DNA of 64,000 nt, taken from the NCBI RefSeq assembly GCF_900105515.1, contig NZ_FNSY01000001.1, forward strand, positions 7,056,001 through 7,120,000, given 5' to 3'. Source of the stretch: Streptomyces sp. 2131.1. GTDB taxonomy: Bacteria; Actinomycetota; Actinomycetes; Streptomycetales; Streptomycetaceae. Below are positions 27,348 through 36,718 of this stretch, in pieces; position 1 is the first letter of the stretch, and each line of letters begins with the position of its first letter. The translations under genes and the position numbers were made by a program. The notes below the pieces were generated by a model that did not search any database, was not told where the DNA came from, and saw only the letters and a program-made list of their open reading frames with translations.

Positions 27348-27881
27348 GTGCAGCAGCCTCCGGAACAGGTCCCCGCGCTCCTCGATGGCCCGGCCGTCGA
27401 CATCTCCGACGCCCATGAATTGCTCCTCGGCTATCTGAAGTGGTACCGCGAGGCCCTGATGCGAAAGCTTGATGGGCTCTCCGATGACCTGCTCCGCATG
27501 CCCGTCTCACCGCTCGGCTGGTCGCCGCTCGGCTTGGTCCAGCATCTTGGGTGGGTCGAACGCCGCTGGCTGCGCTGGGGGTTCGGCGCAGAGGACGTCG
27601 TCGCCTATCCGCCCGGCGGAGACGCCGAGGAGTGGACGGTCTCCGGCGACACCTCCATCGCCCAGGTGATCGCTGCCTATCAAGCGGAGGTGACCGTCGC
27701 GACCTCACTCACGGCGACGTCCGCGCTGAGCGACAAGGCACGTCTCGGGGGCCGTTTCAAGACGCCCGACCAAGCACCCTCGCTCGGGCGGATCCTCTTC
27801 CACCTGCTCCAGGAGTACGCCCGGCACGTCGGGCACCTCGATATCGCGCGCGAACTCATCGACGGCCGGACCGGCGAGTAA
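27348..27881 (+). CDS. DinB-like DUF664 protein
   Basis: From GTG 27348 the product is 177 residues. It has the four-helix DinB/DUF664 layout: HELLLGYLKWYREALMRKLD, then GWSPLGLVQHLGWVERRWLR, and a C-terminal LLQEYARHVGHLDIARELID. The His of LVQHL and the two His of RHVGH would form the metal site. Actinobacterial members are often mycothiol transferases. The upstream in-frame extension to 27273 is low-complexity, so the GTG is preferred. It is probably transcribed alone. Confidence 0.85.
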   Translation: MQQPPEQVPALLDGPAVDISDAHELLLGYLKWYREALMRKLDGLSDDLLRMPVSPLGWSPLGLVQHLGWVERRWLRWGFGAEDVVAYPPGGDAEEWTVSGDTSIAQVIAAYQAEVTVATSLTATSALSDKARLGGRFKTPDQAPSLGRILFHLLQEYARHVGHLDIARELIDGRTGE

Positions 27882-27904
27882 GCCACCTGTGACCGCTGAT
27901 GCAT

Positions 27905-28345
27905 TGCGGGGCAACCCTTACGGGCTCGTGCATGGTTGGCGTACCACTCGGGCGGGTTCTTCTTGAACTTGCGGGGCGCTGGCGCCACCACGCGCCCGCC
28001 GGTCTGTGTACCCAGTCCCTGGTAGCCGACGTCGGCCAGGATCTCCACGGCGGGCCCGTCGGCCAGTAGCCCGACCAGGCCCAGCTTCCGGGCGTGTGTG
28101 ATGTCCGCGCAGCCGGCCTGCTCGGCCGGACTGCAGAACAGCAGTATTCCTGCGGCGTCTGTGACAACCATGGACTCTTGACGGCGTTCTGTTTGTTCTT
28201 GCCGGAGACGCACTTCTCCCGGTCCTTGCGCCCGGCCACCGGTCGACGCACCGGGACCTGGGTGCCGTCGATGAACCCGGTCTGTACGCTGGCGCCGAGG
28301 TGGTCGATGACCTCGGCGAGTGTGCGCAGGCGCGACGATGAAGCC
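27905..28345 (-). pseudogene. IS5-type transposase remnant with frameshift
   Basis: The upstream frame gives LAEVIDHLGASVQTGFIDGT and QVPVRRPVAGRKDREKCVSG, then NKQNAVKS. After a shift near 28170 it continues MVVTDAAGILLFCSPAEQAG, ADITHARKLGLV, LADVGYQGLGTQ and KKNPPEWYANHARARKG. This is a DDE_Tnp_4 transposase. Both ends and the last catalytic region are missing. Confidence 0.85.
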
Positions 28346-28564
28346 CCGCTACCACCGGTGGGCTGCGCTGTTGGGGGCCGGACCGCGGGGCCACCGCACG
28401 CTGCCTTCGCTCAGATCCTGAGTTCGTGGAAGGTGTCGACTCTTGCGTTGCTCATGCCGCGAATATCGAGGTCGGCCAGGGCGGGCGCGTGGGCCGGTGG
28501 GGTGGGACGTCATGATGTCTCGGGAGTTTGCGCGGCGCTCCCGTAAGCCCGACGGCAGGGGAGG
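28346..28564. other. Short non-coding stretch
   Basis: No gene or clear hairpin is visible between the IS remnant and the 3' end of the response-regulator gene. Confidence 0.4.
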
Positions 28565-29269
28565 TCAGCCTTTCTGCCGTGCCTGAGCTGTGCGGGCGTA
28601 ACGGTGCTCGGGCCGCCCTGCGTCGCCATAGCGCAGGGAGAGCTGGAGCGAGCCTTTTTCCTGGAGGTAGCGCAGGTAGCGTTGGGCCGTCGAGCGGCTG
28701 ATTCCGGCGCGGGCTGCCACGTCCTGCGCCGACAGGGGGTGGTCAGCCTCGGCGATCACCTGGCAGATCAAATCCATGGTGGGCCCCGACCAGCCTTTGG
28801 CGGGTGGCGCGGTCGTGGTCGACGGCGTGCGCACGGTCCCGAAGATGCGGTCGATCTGCTGCTGGCACGGGCTCGTTCCGGTTCCGGCGTCCTGCAAACT
28901 GCGCCGCAACTCGGTGTAGCTGTTCAGGCGGGAGCGCAGGCCGTCGAGGGTGAACGGTTTGACGAGGTAGTGGAGCACGCCGTAGCGCAGCGCGGCTTCC
29001 ACGACCGCGACGTCCTGTGCCGCGGTCACCATGATGACGTCGCTGCGCATCCCCTTCTGCCGCATCAGTCTCACGAGGTCCAGACCGCTGCGGTCTGGGA
29101 GGTAGTGGTCGAGTAGGAGCAGGTCGACGTGCCTGTTCTCCAGCGTATGCACGGCGTGCAGGGCGGTGTGGGCGGTGCCCACGACGTGAAAGCCGGCTGT
29201 CTTGTCGACGTAGGCGGCGTTGATCTCCGCGACGTGGAAGTCGTCGTCGACCACCAGGACGTCAATCAA
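28565..29269 (-). CDS. CitB/DcuR-type response regulator
   Basis: The start is a TTG at 29269 with AGGAGA six bases upstream, giving 234 residues. Residues 1-120 are a receiver domain with acidic pocket VVDDD (8-10), phospho-acceptor Asp54 in LLLLDHYLPDR, and LVKPF. Residues ~165-225 form a helix-turn-helix domain with PLSAQDVAARAGISRSTAQR, typical of the CitB/DpiA/DcuR class. The start overlaps the kinase stop by 8 bases, so the pair is coupled. The regulon probably includes the divergent ABC importer. Confidence 0.93.
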   Translation of the reverse strand: MIDVLVVDDDFHVAEINAAYVDKTAGFHVVGTAHTALHAVHTLENRHVDLLLLDHYLPDRSGLDLVRLMRQKGMRSDVIMVTAAQDVAVVEAALRYGVLHYLVKPFTLDGLRSRLNSYTELRRSLQDAGTGTSPCQQQIDRIFGTVRTPSTTTAPPAKGWSGPTMDLICQVIAEADHPLSAQDVAARAGISRSTAQRYLRYLQEKGSLQLSLRYGDAGRPEHRYARTAQARQKG

Positions 29270-30911
29270 GGGTTTCTCCTGCCGGAACGTGCTGTGCGTG
29301 GGCTGCGGATCGTGTGGCGATGTCGGGGAACGTGACGGTGAATACGGCGCCTCCGCCGGCGCGGGCCGCGATGCGGGCGGTGCCGCCGTAGCGTTCGGCG
29401 AGGCTGCGCACCATTGCCAGGCCGAGCCCTCGGCCACGATGGTGCGGGGACTCCTTGGTGCTCCATCCCTCTTCGAAGACCGCTTCGCGCAGTTCCACGG
29501 GTACTCCGGGCCCGTTGTCGCTCACGCGGGCCACGACGGTGTCCGCCTCGGTGAACATCTCGACTTCCACCGTGGGCTGGGTGGCGTGAGCGTCGACGAC
29601 GTCGAGTGCGTTGTCGATCAGATTGCCCAGCACGGTCACGATATCCCGGGCGTCGATGAGCCGGCTGGGGAGCTGGCTGCGGTCGGACAGGCGCAAGGTC
29701 ACGCCCCGTTCGGCGGCGATGGCCGATTTCCCGACCAGGAGGGCCGAGACCATCGGGATCCGGATACGTTCCGCGATGTTGCCTGCCGACGCGCGCCGGG
29801 CGTGGGTGAGGCCCGCGACATAGTCGCGGGCCCGCTCGGACATGTCCAGGTCGAGGTAGCCGAGGACGGTGTGCAGGCGGTTGGCGTGCTCGTGGTCCTG
29901 GGCGCGCAGTGCGTCCAGCAGCCCCTTGATGGAGTCGAGCTCACGGCCCAGCAGTTCGACCTCGGTGCGGTCCCGCAGCGTGACGACCGCGCCGCCGTCA
30001 GGGGTGGGCATCCGGTTGGCAATGAGGACACGGCTCCCGCGCACCGTAAGCAGGTCGCGTCCGGCGACTTGTCCGGTGAGGACGTCGCGGGACCGTCCGG
30101 GCGGAAGGACCTCTTTGAGGTCCCGGCCTTCGGTATCCTCCTTGAGCGAGAGCAGTCGGGAAGCCTCGTCGTTCACGAGTCGTACGCGTTCGTGCCGGTC
30201 GAGCGCGATGACCCCCTCCCGTACCGCGTGCAGCATCGCCTCCCGCTCCGACAGCAGAGCAGCGATGTCGGCGACGGACACCCCGTGCGTGCGCTTGCGC
30301 AGAGTGCGGGCCACCAGGAACGCGGCGCCCGCGCCGACCGCGAGGGCTGCGCCCGCGTAGCGCAGCAATCCCGGCAGGGCGGCCATCAGGCGTTCCTGCA
30401 CGCCGGAGTAGGCGATGCCGACCGACACCGCCCCGATGACCTCGCCGGCACTGTTGCGTAGTGGGACCTTAGCCCGAGCCGATGTGCCGAGAGTGCCGCG
30501 GTCGATCTCCAGGATGACGTGACCGTGGAGCGGAGTGGACGGATCCGTCGACACACGATGGCCCACCTGCTGCACATCCGTGTGGGACCAGCGGATCCCG
30601 CGCAGATCCATGACCACGACGTACAGGGCACCCGTCGCCTTACGGGTGCGCTGCGCCTGCCGCTGCACGGGCCCGGTCGGATCGGGGTCGCTCGACAGCA
30701 GACCTGCGGCGATCTCCGGGTCGACCGCCGTGGTCTGGGCGATGGCCAGGGCTTCGTGCTCGGCCTGGTCGTCGAGCTGGGTGCGGAGCGGCTGGAGAAA
30801 CAGGCCGGTCAGCAACAGCAAGACGCCGGTGGTGATCAACAACTGAACGATCAGCACTTGGGCGAACACTTGCCTCGGCCAGCCGATGCGCACGCGGGCC
30901 ACTTTTGACAC
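29262..30911 (-). CDS. CitA/DcuS-type sensor histidine kinase
   Basis: The ~549-residue protein starts at GTG 30911 or 30902. It has a membrane helix near residues 18-38 (LIVQLLITTGVLLLLTGLFL), an extracellular PAS-like sensor (residues ~40-170), and a second helix (AALAVGAGAAFLVA). A cytoplasmic PAS domain follows (VREGVIALDRHERVRLVNDE). The SpoB-type phosphorylation helix contains RAQDHEHANRLHTVLGY with the acceptor His. The HATPase domain has NLIDNALDVV, DNGPGVP and GRGLGLAMV. CitA/DcuS kinases sense di- or tricarboxylates. It is coupled with the response regulator downstream. Confidence 0.93.
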   Translation of the reverse strand: MSKVARVRIGWPRQVFAQVLIVQLLITTGVLLLLTGLFLQPLRTQLDDQAEHEALAIAQTTAVDPEIAAGLLSSDPDPTGPVQRQAQRTRKATGALYVVVMDLRGIRWSHTDVQQVGHRVSTDPSTPLHGHVILEIDRGTLGTSARAKVPLRNSAGEVIGAVSVGIAYSGVQERLMAALPGLLRYAGAALAVGAGAAFLVARTLRKRTHGVSVADIAALLSEREAMLHAVREGVIALDRHERVRLVNDEASRLLSLKEDTEGRDLKEVLPPGRSRDVLTGQVAGRDLLTVRGSRVLIANRMPTPDGGAVVTLRDRTEVELLGRELDSIKGLLDALRAQDHEHANRLHTVLGYLDLDMSERARDYVAGLTHARRASAGNIAERIRIPMVSALLVGKSAIAAERGVTLRLSDRSQLPSRLIDARDIVTVLGNLIDNALDVVDAHATQPTVEVEMFTEADTVVARVSDNGPGVPVELREAVFEEGWSTKESPHHRGRGLGLAMVRSLAERYGGTARIAARAGGGAVFTVTFPDIATRSAAHAQHVPAGETLD

Positions 30912-31116
30912 CTGCTTTCGGGAACCCGCCCGTGCGACCAGAAGTTTCGCCGGGGTGAACGCACCGTAGCCGCTGCTGTCTCGGCCACGGAAGAGCTTGG
31001 ACGGCAGCGGGCCCCCATGCCGTCGGCACAATGCGCAGAATGGCGTTCTACGGGAACTGGCAGTGGTTGCCGGCCAAAACTTCCCAGCCCGTACGACTGT
31101 TTCTAACGTCCCCGGC

Positions 31117-31932
31117 ATGACAAGCCCATCGAGCCCGGCCATCGAACTGCGCGGTGTGCGCAAGGCATTCCGTACGCCGTCAGGCGCCTCCCACACCGCT
31201 GTCCATGATCTCGACCTGACCATCCAGCAGGGCGAGTTCGTCGCCGTCGTCGGCCCGACCGGCTGCGGCAAGTCCACCACCCTGACTCTGGTCAGCGGCT
31301 TGGAGGAGCCGACGGACGGCGAGGTGATGCTGTCCGGCTCGCCCGTGCGCGGCATCGACGAGCGTGTCGGCTTCGTCTTCCAGCAGGACGCGACGTTCCC
31401 TTGGCGGACCGTACTGTCCAACGTGATGGCGGGCCCTCGCTTCCGCGGTGTGCCCAAGGCGGAGGCCAAGGAGAGGGCCCGGGAGTGGCTGGGCCGCGTC
31501 GGGCTGAGCGCCTTCGAGGACCGCTATCCGCATCAGCTGTCCGGTGGCCAGCGCAAGCGCGTCGCCCTCGCCTCCACCTTCGTCAACGACCCCTCGATCC
31601 TGCTCATGGACGAGCCGTTCTCCGCGCTCGACGTCCAGACCCGGGCGCTCATGTCGGACGAGCTGATGGAGCTGTGGGCCGGCACCGGGGCCTCCGTTGT
31701 CTTTGTCACCCACGACCTGGAGGAGTCCATCGCACTGGCCGACAAGGTCGTCGTCATGACCGCCGGACCGGCCACCGTCAAAGAGGTCTTCACGATCGAC
31801 CTCCCGCGCCCGCGCCGCGTCGAGTCGATCCGTCTGGAGCCCCGTTTCGTCGAGATCTACCGCGAGATCTGGTCGTCGTTGGGTGAGGAAGTCCGCATTA
31901 CCCGCGAGAGGGGTGCCCAGAATGTCGCCTGA
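31117..31932 (+). CDS. ABC importer ATPase, NitT/TauT (SsuB) type
   Basis: The 271-residue protein has Walker A GPTGCGKST, Q-loop FVFQQDATFPW, signature LSGGQRKRVAL, Walker B ILLMDEPFSALD and the H-loop VFVTHD. This is the SsuB/TauB/NrtD class. The ATG at 31117 lacks a clear ribosome site; earlier in-frame starts give a non-conserved extension. It is the first gene of a three-gene operon with the permease and lipoprotein, and its stop overlaps the permease start by 11 bases. It diverges from the two-component system across ~205 bp. Confidence 0.95.
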   Translation: MTSPSSPAIELRGVRKAFRTPSGASHTAVHDLDLTIQQGEFVAVVGPTGCGKSTTLTLVSGLEEPTDGEVMLSGSPVRGIDERVGFVFQQDATFPWRTVLSNVMAGPRFRGVPKAEAKERAREWLGRVGLSAFEDRYPHQLSGGQRKRVALASTFVNDPSILLMDEPFSALDVQTRALMSDELMELWAGTGASVVFVTHDLEESIALADKVVVMTAGPATVKEVFTIDLPRPRRVESIRLEPRFVEIYREIWSSLGEEVRITRERGAQNVA

Positions 31933-32812
31933 CATCACCGCCGCACCGGACACCGCTTCGTCCACCGTGACGAACTCGGTCGGCGTCACCAAGTCCGCCC
32001 GTACCGAGGAGCGTGCCAGGGCCGCGCGCCGCCGGCGCGTCATCGTGCTGCTGTCCCGCGCCGCCGTGCTGGTGTTCGTCCTCGGCGTGTGGGAGTGGTT
32101 CTCGCGGGCCGGGATCATCGATCCCTTCAACTTCTCGATGCCGTCGAAGATCTGGGACCAGATCCAGCAGTGGGCACTGCACGGCACCCCGCAGGGCTCA
32201 CTGCTCGAACAGATCTGGTACACGCTCTACGAGGCGCTGCTGGGATGGGTCGTCGGCGTCATCGTGGGCGTGGTCCTCGGTATCGCGCTGGGCCGGATCC
32301 GCTTCCTGGCCGACGTCATGGGCCCGTACATCAAGGTCCTCAACGCGCTGCCGCGGATCGTGCTCGCTCCGATCTTCCTCATCTGGTTCGGTCTCGGCCC
32401 GGCCTCGAAGGTCGCCTCTGCCGTCGTGCTCGTCTTCTTCCCGGTCTTCTTCAACGCCTTCCAGGGCGCCCGCGAAGTGGACCGCCACCTCATCGACAAC
32501 GCCCGCATCCTCGGCGCCCGCGACCGCCAGGTCACCTTCCAGGTCGTCATTCCTGCCGCCACCTCGTGGATCTTCACCAGCCTCCACGTCAGTTTCGGCT
32601 TCGCCCTGATCGGCGCCATCGTCGGCGAGTACATCGGCGCCACCAAGGGCATCGGCCTGCTGGTCTCCGTCTCGCAGGGCACCTTCAACTCCGCGGGCGT
32701 GTACGCCGCGATGGTCATCCTCGCCGTCGTCGCCCTGCTCGCCGAGGGCCTGCTCACCTTCCTCGAACGCAAGCTCTTCCGCTGGAAGCCCGCCGCTGAT
32801 GAAGCCCGCTAG
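31922..32812 (+). CDS. ABC importer permease, NitT/TauT (SsuC) type
   Basis: The 296-residue membrane protein has about six helices. The inner-loop EAA motif is AREVDRHLIDNARILGARDR. The sequence NALPRIVLAPIFLIWFGLGP is typical of SsuC/TauC permeases. The N-terminal ~35 residues are a cytoplasmic Ala/Arg-rich extension. The start ATG lies inside the ATPase gene's 3' end. With the ATPase and lipoprotein it forms an importer for an unknown small anion or organic substrate. Confidence 0.94.
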   Translation: MSPDITAAPDTASSTVTNSVGVTKSARTEERARAARRRRVIVLLSRAAVLVFVLGVWEWFSRAGIIDPFNFSMPSKIWDQIQQWALHGTPQGSLLEQIWYTLYEALLGWVVGVIVGVVLGIALGRIRFLADVMGPYIKVLNALPRIVLAPIFLIWFGLGPASKVASAVVLVFFPVFFNAFQGAREVDRHLIDNARILGARDRQVTFQVVIPAATSWIFTSLHVSFGFALIGAIVGEYIGATKGIGLLVSVSQGTFNSAGVYAAMVILAVVALLAEGLLTFLERKLFRWKPAADEAR

Positions 32813-32852
32813 ACCCTCCCGCCGCCGCACGTACCACATCCAGGAGCCGCAC

Positions 32853-33911
32853 ATGTCCCGTCGCACCCTTGCCAGCAAGCTCACCACCGTCACCGCTGCC
32901 CTGGCCGCTCTCGCCGCCCTCAGCGGCTGCGCCGACCAGGTTTCCTCGCATGCCTCCGGCAGCGGCGGCTCGGGAGGCAAGGGGCCGAAGGTCAAGATCA
33001 TGGTGGGCGGCATCGACAAGGTCATCTACCTGCCCGCGATGCTGGCCCAGCGCCTCGGCTACTTCAAGGACGAGGGCGTCAACGTGGAGTTGCTGAGCGA
33101 GCCCGCCGGTATCGACGCCACCACGTCACTGGTCGCCGGGAACGTCCAGGGCGTCGTCGGTTTCTACGACCACACCCTCGACCTCCAGACCAAAGGCAAG
33201 TCCGTGGAGTCCGTTGTCCAGCTCGCGCAGACTCCCGGCGAGGTCGAGATCGTCTCCGACAAGGCGGCAGACGACCTGAAGTCGCCGAAGGACTTCGCCG
33301 GCAAGAAGCTCGGAGTGACCGGCCTCGGCTCCTCCACCGATTTCCTCACCAAGTACCTCGGCGTCCACGACGGGGTGTCCACGGACAAGTTCAGCAACGT
33401 CGCGGTCGGCGCGGGCCAGACCTTCATCTCCGCGCTGCAGCAGGGTTCCATCGACGGCGGTATGACCACCGACCCGACCGTCGCGCAGATCCTCGACAAG
33501 AAGCTCGGCAAGGTTCTCATCGACATGCGCACCCCCGGAGGCTCGAAGAAGGCCCTCGGGGGGCTGTACCCGTCGTCGAGCCTCTATATGAACACCGACT
33601 GGGTCGAGGGGCACAAGGACACGGTGCAGAAGCTCACCAACGCCTTCGTGCGCACCCTCAAGTGGATGTCCGCACACAGCGCGCAGGAGATCGCGACGAA
33701 GATGCCGAGCGACTACGCGCAGGGCGGCGAGGGCCTCTATGCCAAGGCGATCGAGAGCACGCTTCCGATGTTCACGAAGGACGGCAAGATGCCGGCCGAC
33801 GGGCCCGCGACGGTGCAACGGGTCCTGAAGTCCTTCAACCCGAACTTGAAGAACGCCACGATCGACCTGGAGAAGACGTACACCAGCGAGTTCACGGAGA
33901 GGGCGAGCTGA
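32853..33911 (+). CDS. ABC substrate-binding lipoprotein (NMT1/THI5-like)
   Basis: The 352-residue protein starts at ATG 32853, seven bases after CAGGAG. Its lipobox is LAALSGC, with the lipidated Cys at about residue 26. The mature part has the NMT1/SsuA-like fold: GYFKDEGVNVELLSEP, then GAGQTFISALQQGSIDGGM. It captures the ligand outside the membrane for the permease. A CitA-type sensor across the promoter suggests a carboxylate or aromatic acid rather than sulphonate, but this is inference. Confidence 0.93.
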   Translation: MSRRTLASKLTTVTAALAALAALSGCADQVSSHASGSGGSGGKGPKVKIMVGGIDKVIYLPAMLAQRLGYFKDEGVNVELLSEPAGIDATTSLVAGNVQGVVGFYDHTLDLQTKGKSVESVVQLAQTPGEVEIVSDKAADDLKSPKDFAGKKLGVTGLGSSTDFLTKYLGVHDGVSTDKFSNVAVGAGQTFISALQQGSIDGGMTTDPTVAQILDKKLGKVLIDMRTPGGSKKALGGLYPSSSLYMNTDWVEGHKDTVQKLTNAFVRTLKWMSAHSAQEIATKMPSDYAQGGEGLYAKAIESTLPMFTKDGKMPADGPATVQRVLKSFNPNLKNATIDLEKTYTSEFTERAS

Positions 33912-33927
33912 CTGAGCAAGATGGTTC

Positions 33928-33973
33928 CACGAGCCTGCCGCAGCCCGGAATGAGCGACAGCGACAGGCTCGTG
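33928..33973 (+). terminator. Possible terminator of the ABC operon
   Basis: CACGAGCCTG (33928-33937) and CAGGCTCGTG (33964-33973) are perfectly complementary around a 26-base GC-rich loop. It starts 17 bp after the lipoprotein stop. The large loop makes it weaker than other hairpins in the window. Confidence 0.5.
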
Positions 33974-34049
33974 ACCGAAACTCGCATGGCCGTTGAGAAA
34001 GGCGTCGTGAGAGCAGTCAGAGGGCCCGGGCCAGCTGTGCGACCGCTCG

Positions 34050-34640
34050 CTCCTACTGGTCGTCGCGTTGCACAAGCCGGTACCCCGCGGTCGGGGCATT
34101 GCCGCCCCGGCTGCGAGACCGGTAGGCCGGCGGAACGTAGCTTTGGGTTTGCGTGGTCGTGCGCGCCTCTCGGTGTCCACCAGGGCCACCAGGATGGGGG
34201 CGGACCGCTACCCATCTGGCGGTGTCCGGAGCCGGTGATACCGGCGAGCTCGGCGGCTGTTGCCCAGGACTCACCTCTGCTCAACGCCATGATCGCGATG
34301 CGGATCACCGCCGGGGTCTTTCTCCCGCCGGGCTCCAGACCGTTTGCGGCGGCCAGGGCCGCTGCCGCTTGTACGGCCGAGGCGAAGGCCGAGTCATGCG
34401 CCAGCCACTGTTCCAGGAGGCCCTCGGGCGCCCCGGCCCACAGGGTGGCTGCCCGTGGTCTGAGCCCTTGCGCGGTTGCCTGGAGGATGTCGCCCATCCG
34501 CGCCAGCCGATCCGTCCGGTGCCATGGCACGCGCCGAAGTCCGGGCGAGGTGTGTGGGCGGGCTGCAGGCCGGCGAGCCGTGCCGTCGGTTCGGCGGGCC
34601 GGACAATTCCGGGAACGGACGCAGATGATGCGGCGGCGGT
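34050..34640 (-). pseudogene. Broken helix-turn-helix-like gene
   Basis: The main frame reads ILQATAQGLRPRAATLWAG, LLEQWLAHDSAFASAVQAAA and VIRIAIMALSRGESWATAAE. This suggests paired helix-turn-helix units. Further C-terminal text (VDTERRARPRKPKATFRRP, GYRLVQRDDQ) lies in two other frames, so the gene has at least two frameshifts. I cannot name the family; an IS-associated DNA-binding protein is possible. Confidence 0.45.
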
Positions 34641-34749
34641 CACGGAGCAAGGTCTCGTCGGGTTGAGCCGTCCCCTGCACGCCGCCCTCGCCTGGTGGGA
34701 GGACGGCGTGGCGGCGGGGCAGCCGTGCCGCCGCGCGGTGCAGTCAGGC

Positions 34750-35502
34750 GGCTGCGGTCGACGAGTTCCAGTGACGGTGACGGTGACGGCGATGGCCTGC
34801 ACGTCCATCGGGGCGACGAGGACAGAGAGCCGTACGGCTCCGGCGGTGAGCGCGTCGGCGCCGCCCAGGAGCATGCCGACGAACGCGCCGGGCACGGTGA
34901 CCGGGCCGACGGTGCGAGTCTGGTCCGGGCACCAGGGTGTCGGAGGCGGCCGGGCGGGCGATCTCGATTCCGGCGTCGCGTTTGGCCAGGCCGAGGGTGA
35001 GACCGGCTTCCACTTCGCCGTGCCGTTGTTCGAGCGTGACCGTGGTGTGGCGCCCGGCCAGGACGGTCGCGGTGAGAGAGCCGCCGATCAGGATGCCGGT
35101 CACCGGGATGAGCGAGATGCCGCGCAGCGGGAGCAGGGCGGTGGCCAGCAGGAGGGCGACGGTCGGCAGGACACCGGCGGTGATCGGCAGGGCAGCGCAC
35201 CACCAGGTGCTGTCGGTGGTGATCCGGCGTCCGGCCCTGCCCACGGCGACGGCGTACATCAGCAGCAGGAAGCCGAGCCGGGCGGCGCCGCGGTGGACGA
35301 CCCAGCCCATGACGGCGGAGACGGCCGCCAGCTGAACGGCCGCGCGGACTCCGGCGGTCAGCACTTCGCTGGGGCGGCCGTAGCTCTGCTCAGGAGAGAG
35401 CCGGACCCAGGCGGTGACGGTGACGGCCCCCGCGAGGAGCACGGCCAAGACCCCGCCGAGCATGGCATCGACCGGCAGCAGCGCGGCCGAGGCGGAGTTC
35501 AT
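34750..35502 (-). pseudogene. FetB-like (UPF0014) permease with two frameshifts
   Basis: From ATG 35502 the frame encodes about 190 residues of a FetB/YbbM-type permease: LLMYAVAVGRAGRR, then LIPVTGILIGGSLTATVLAG and LEQRHGEVEAGLTLGLAKRD. After AASDTLVPG the frame is lost. The expected continuation (VTVPGAFVGMLLGGADALTA) is one frame over, consistent with a 5-base deletion near 34920. A second shift occurs in a GTGACG tandem repeat near 34775. FetB pairs with the ATPase FetA in iron or amino-acid export, and no FetA is adjacent. It is most likely dead. Confidence 0.8.
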
Positions 35503-35711
35503 GGGCAGTCACCATCAATGTCAGTGGCTGAGCTTGTGGGCGCAACTGCCCGGCCGCAGCGGAATCTACGCAAATGTAGACAGTGAGGAAAGGGTAGGAC
35601 GACGCCCAGGCACCAGCGCCCCGATGAGGGCCCCGGAGGGTCCCGGGGCGGTCTGACCTCGAAGATCCACCTTGCCGGTGAAGGCGGCTGCCGGCCCATG
35701 GCTCTACTGAT

Positions 35712-35970
35712 TACTCCAGGTCAGTGGGGTGATGCCCCGCAGATGATCGAGGTCCTGGAGCGGATCAGGGTTCCCCGCCGACTGGTCGGGCGGCCCCGGA
35801 CGAGGCCCGATCACGTCGGCGGCGACAAGGCATACAGCTCCCGTTGAGATCGCCGCTACCTGCGAAGACGCCGCATCCGGCACACGATCCCAGAGCCGAA
35901 GGACCAATGGGCCAACCGACGCCGCAGAGGCAGCGCGGGCGGCAGACCCGCCGGCGGGAGGTGGTTCCGG
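35712..35970 (+). pseudogene. IS5-family transposase fragment with internal stop
   Basis: The frame reads IEVLERIRVPRRLVGRPRTR and HVGGDKAYSSR, then TGA, then RRYLRRRRIRHTIPEPKDQW in the same frame. It is a ~85-residue central slice of an IS5 transposase. Confidence 0.85.
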
Positions 35971-36028
35971 GGAACTCGGCCGCTGCCGACCTGTTCGCCC
36001 GGGTGCGTGGGGATGCGGGGCTTCGTCG

Positions 36029-36619
36029 TCAGACCGCCACAGGACCGTCCGGGGGCATGACCGTCCGGCAGCCGGCAAGGAGCCGGGCGACCATGGCCCT
36101 CGCGTGCTCACGGCCGTATCCGGGGCCCACGATGCACAGGTTGCCGACCGCTCGCATCAGTGTGTACGCGGTGACGTCCGGGTCGAACTCGCCCCGGGCC
36201 GTCGCAGCGTCGAGGAGCGAGGCGCAGGCCGGGACCAGCGTGTCGAGCATCAAGGAGTGCAGGCTCTGCAGGCTGGGGTCCTCGGACTGGAGTGCCGCTC
36301 CCAGTCCGTGCTTCGTGACGAGGAACTCCACGAAAGCGTCCATCCATTGTGACAGGGCCTCGCCCGGTCTCGGCGACCCGGCGAGATCGGCGGCAAGTAG
36401 CGCGCACTCGTCCACCTGGTGGCGGTAAACGGCCAAGACCAGCTCCGCCCGGGTGGGGAAGTGGCGGTACACGGTGCCCAGGCCCACTCCGGCCCGGCCG
36501 GCGATGTCACGGATGGGTGCCTGGACGCCTTGCTCGACGAACACCTGCGCCGCGGCCGCGAGCAGGGACTGGCGAGTGCGCTCGGCGCCCGCCGCTCTGG
36601 AGCCGACCGATCGGGACAA
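36029..36619 (-). CDS. TetR-family repressor
   Basis: The 196-residue protein starts at TTG 36619 with GAGGTGAGA upstream. Residues 12-58 are the TetR HTH (RQSLLAAAAQVFVEQG, IAGRAGVGLGTVYRHFPTRA). The C-terminal ligand domain resembles those of TetR proteins guarding oxidoreductase or hydrolase genes. It diverges from the hydrolase at 36719. Two palindromes lie between them and are the probable operators, so it likely represses both itself and the hydrolase. Confidence 0.93.
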   Translation of the reverse strand: MSRSVGSRAAGAERTRQSLLAAAAQVFVEQGVQAPIRDIAGRAGVGLGTVYRHFPTRAELVLAVYRHQVDECALLAADLAGSPRPGEALSQWMDAFVEFLVTKHGLGAALQSEDPSLQSLHSLMLDTLVPACASLLDAATARGEFDPDVTAYTLMRAVGNLCIVGPGYGREHARAMVARLLAGCRTVMPPDGPVAV

Positions 36620-36636
36620 GATCTCACCTCTGGTTC

Positions 36637-36677
36637 GCGGAACATTGTTCCGCTAGTGTGAACGGAACGTCGTTCCG
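36637..36677. promoter_or_regulatory. Paired TetR operator palindromes
   Basis: GCGGAACATTGTTCCGC (36637-36653) and CGGAACGTCGTTCCG (36663-36677) share the half-site CGGAAC. Their centres are 25 bp apart. A TAGTGT that fits a Streptomyces -10 lies between them (36654-36659). This layout is typical of a TetR dimer pair blocking a divergent promoter. Confidence 0.8.
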
Positions 36678-36718
36678 CCAAGTATGCGGCACGCGCCTTT
36701 CCCACAGGAAGTCCGCAC

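Noticed and set aside
29220..30461. 413-codon forward frame opposite the histidine kinase
   Set aside because: Antisense shadow; the reverse strand has complete kinase motifs.
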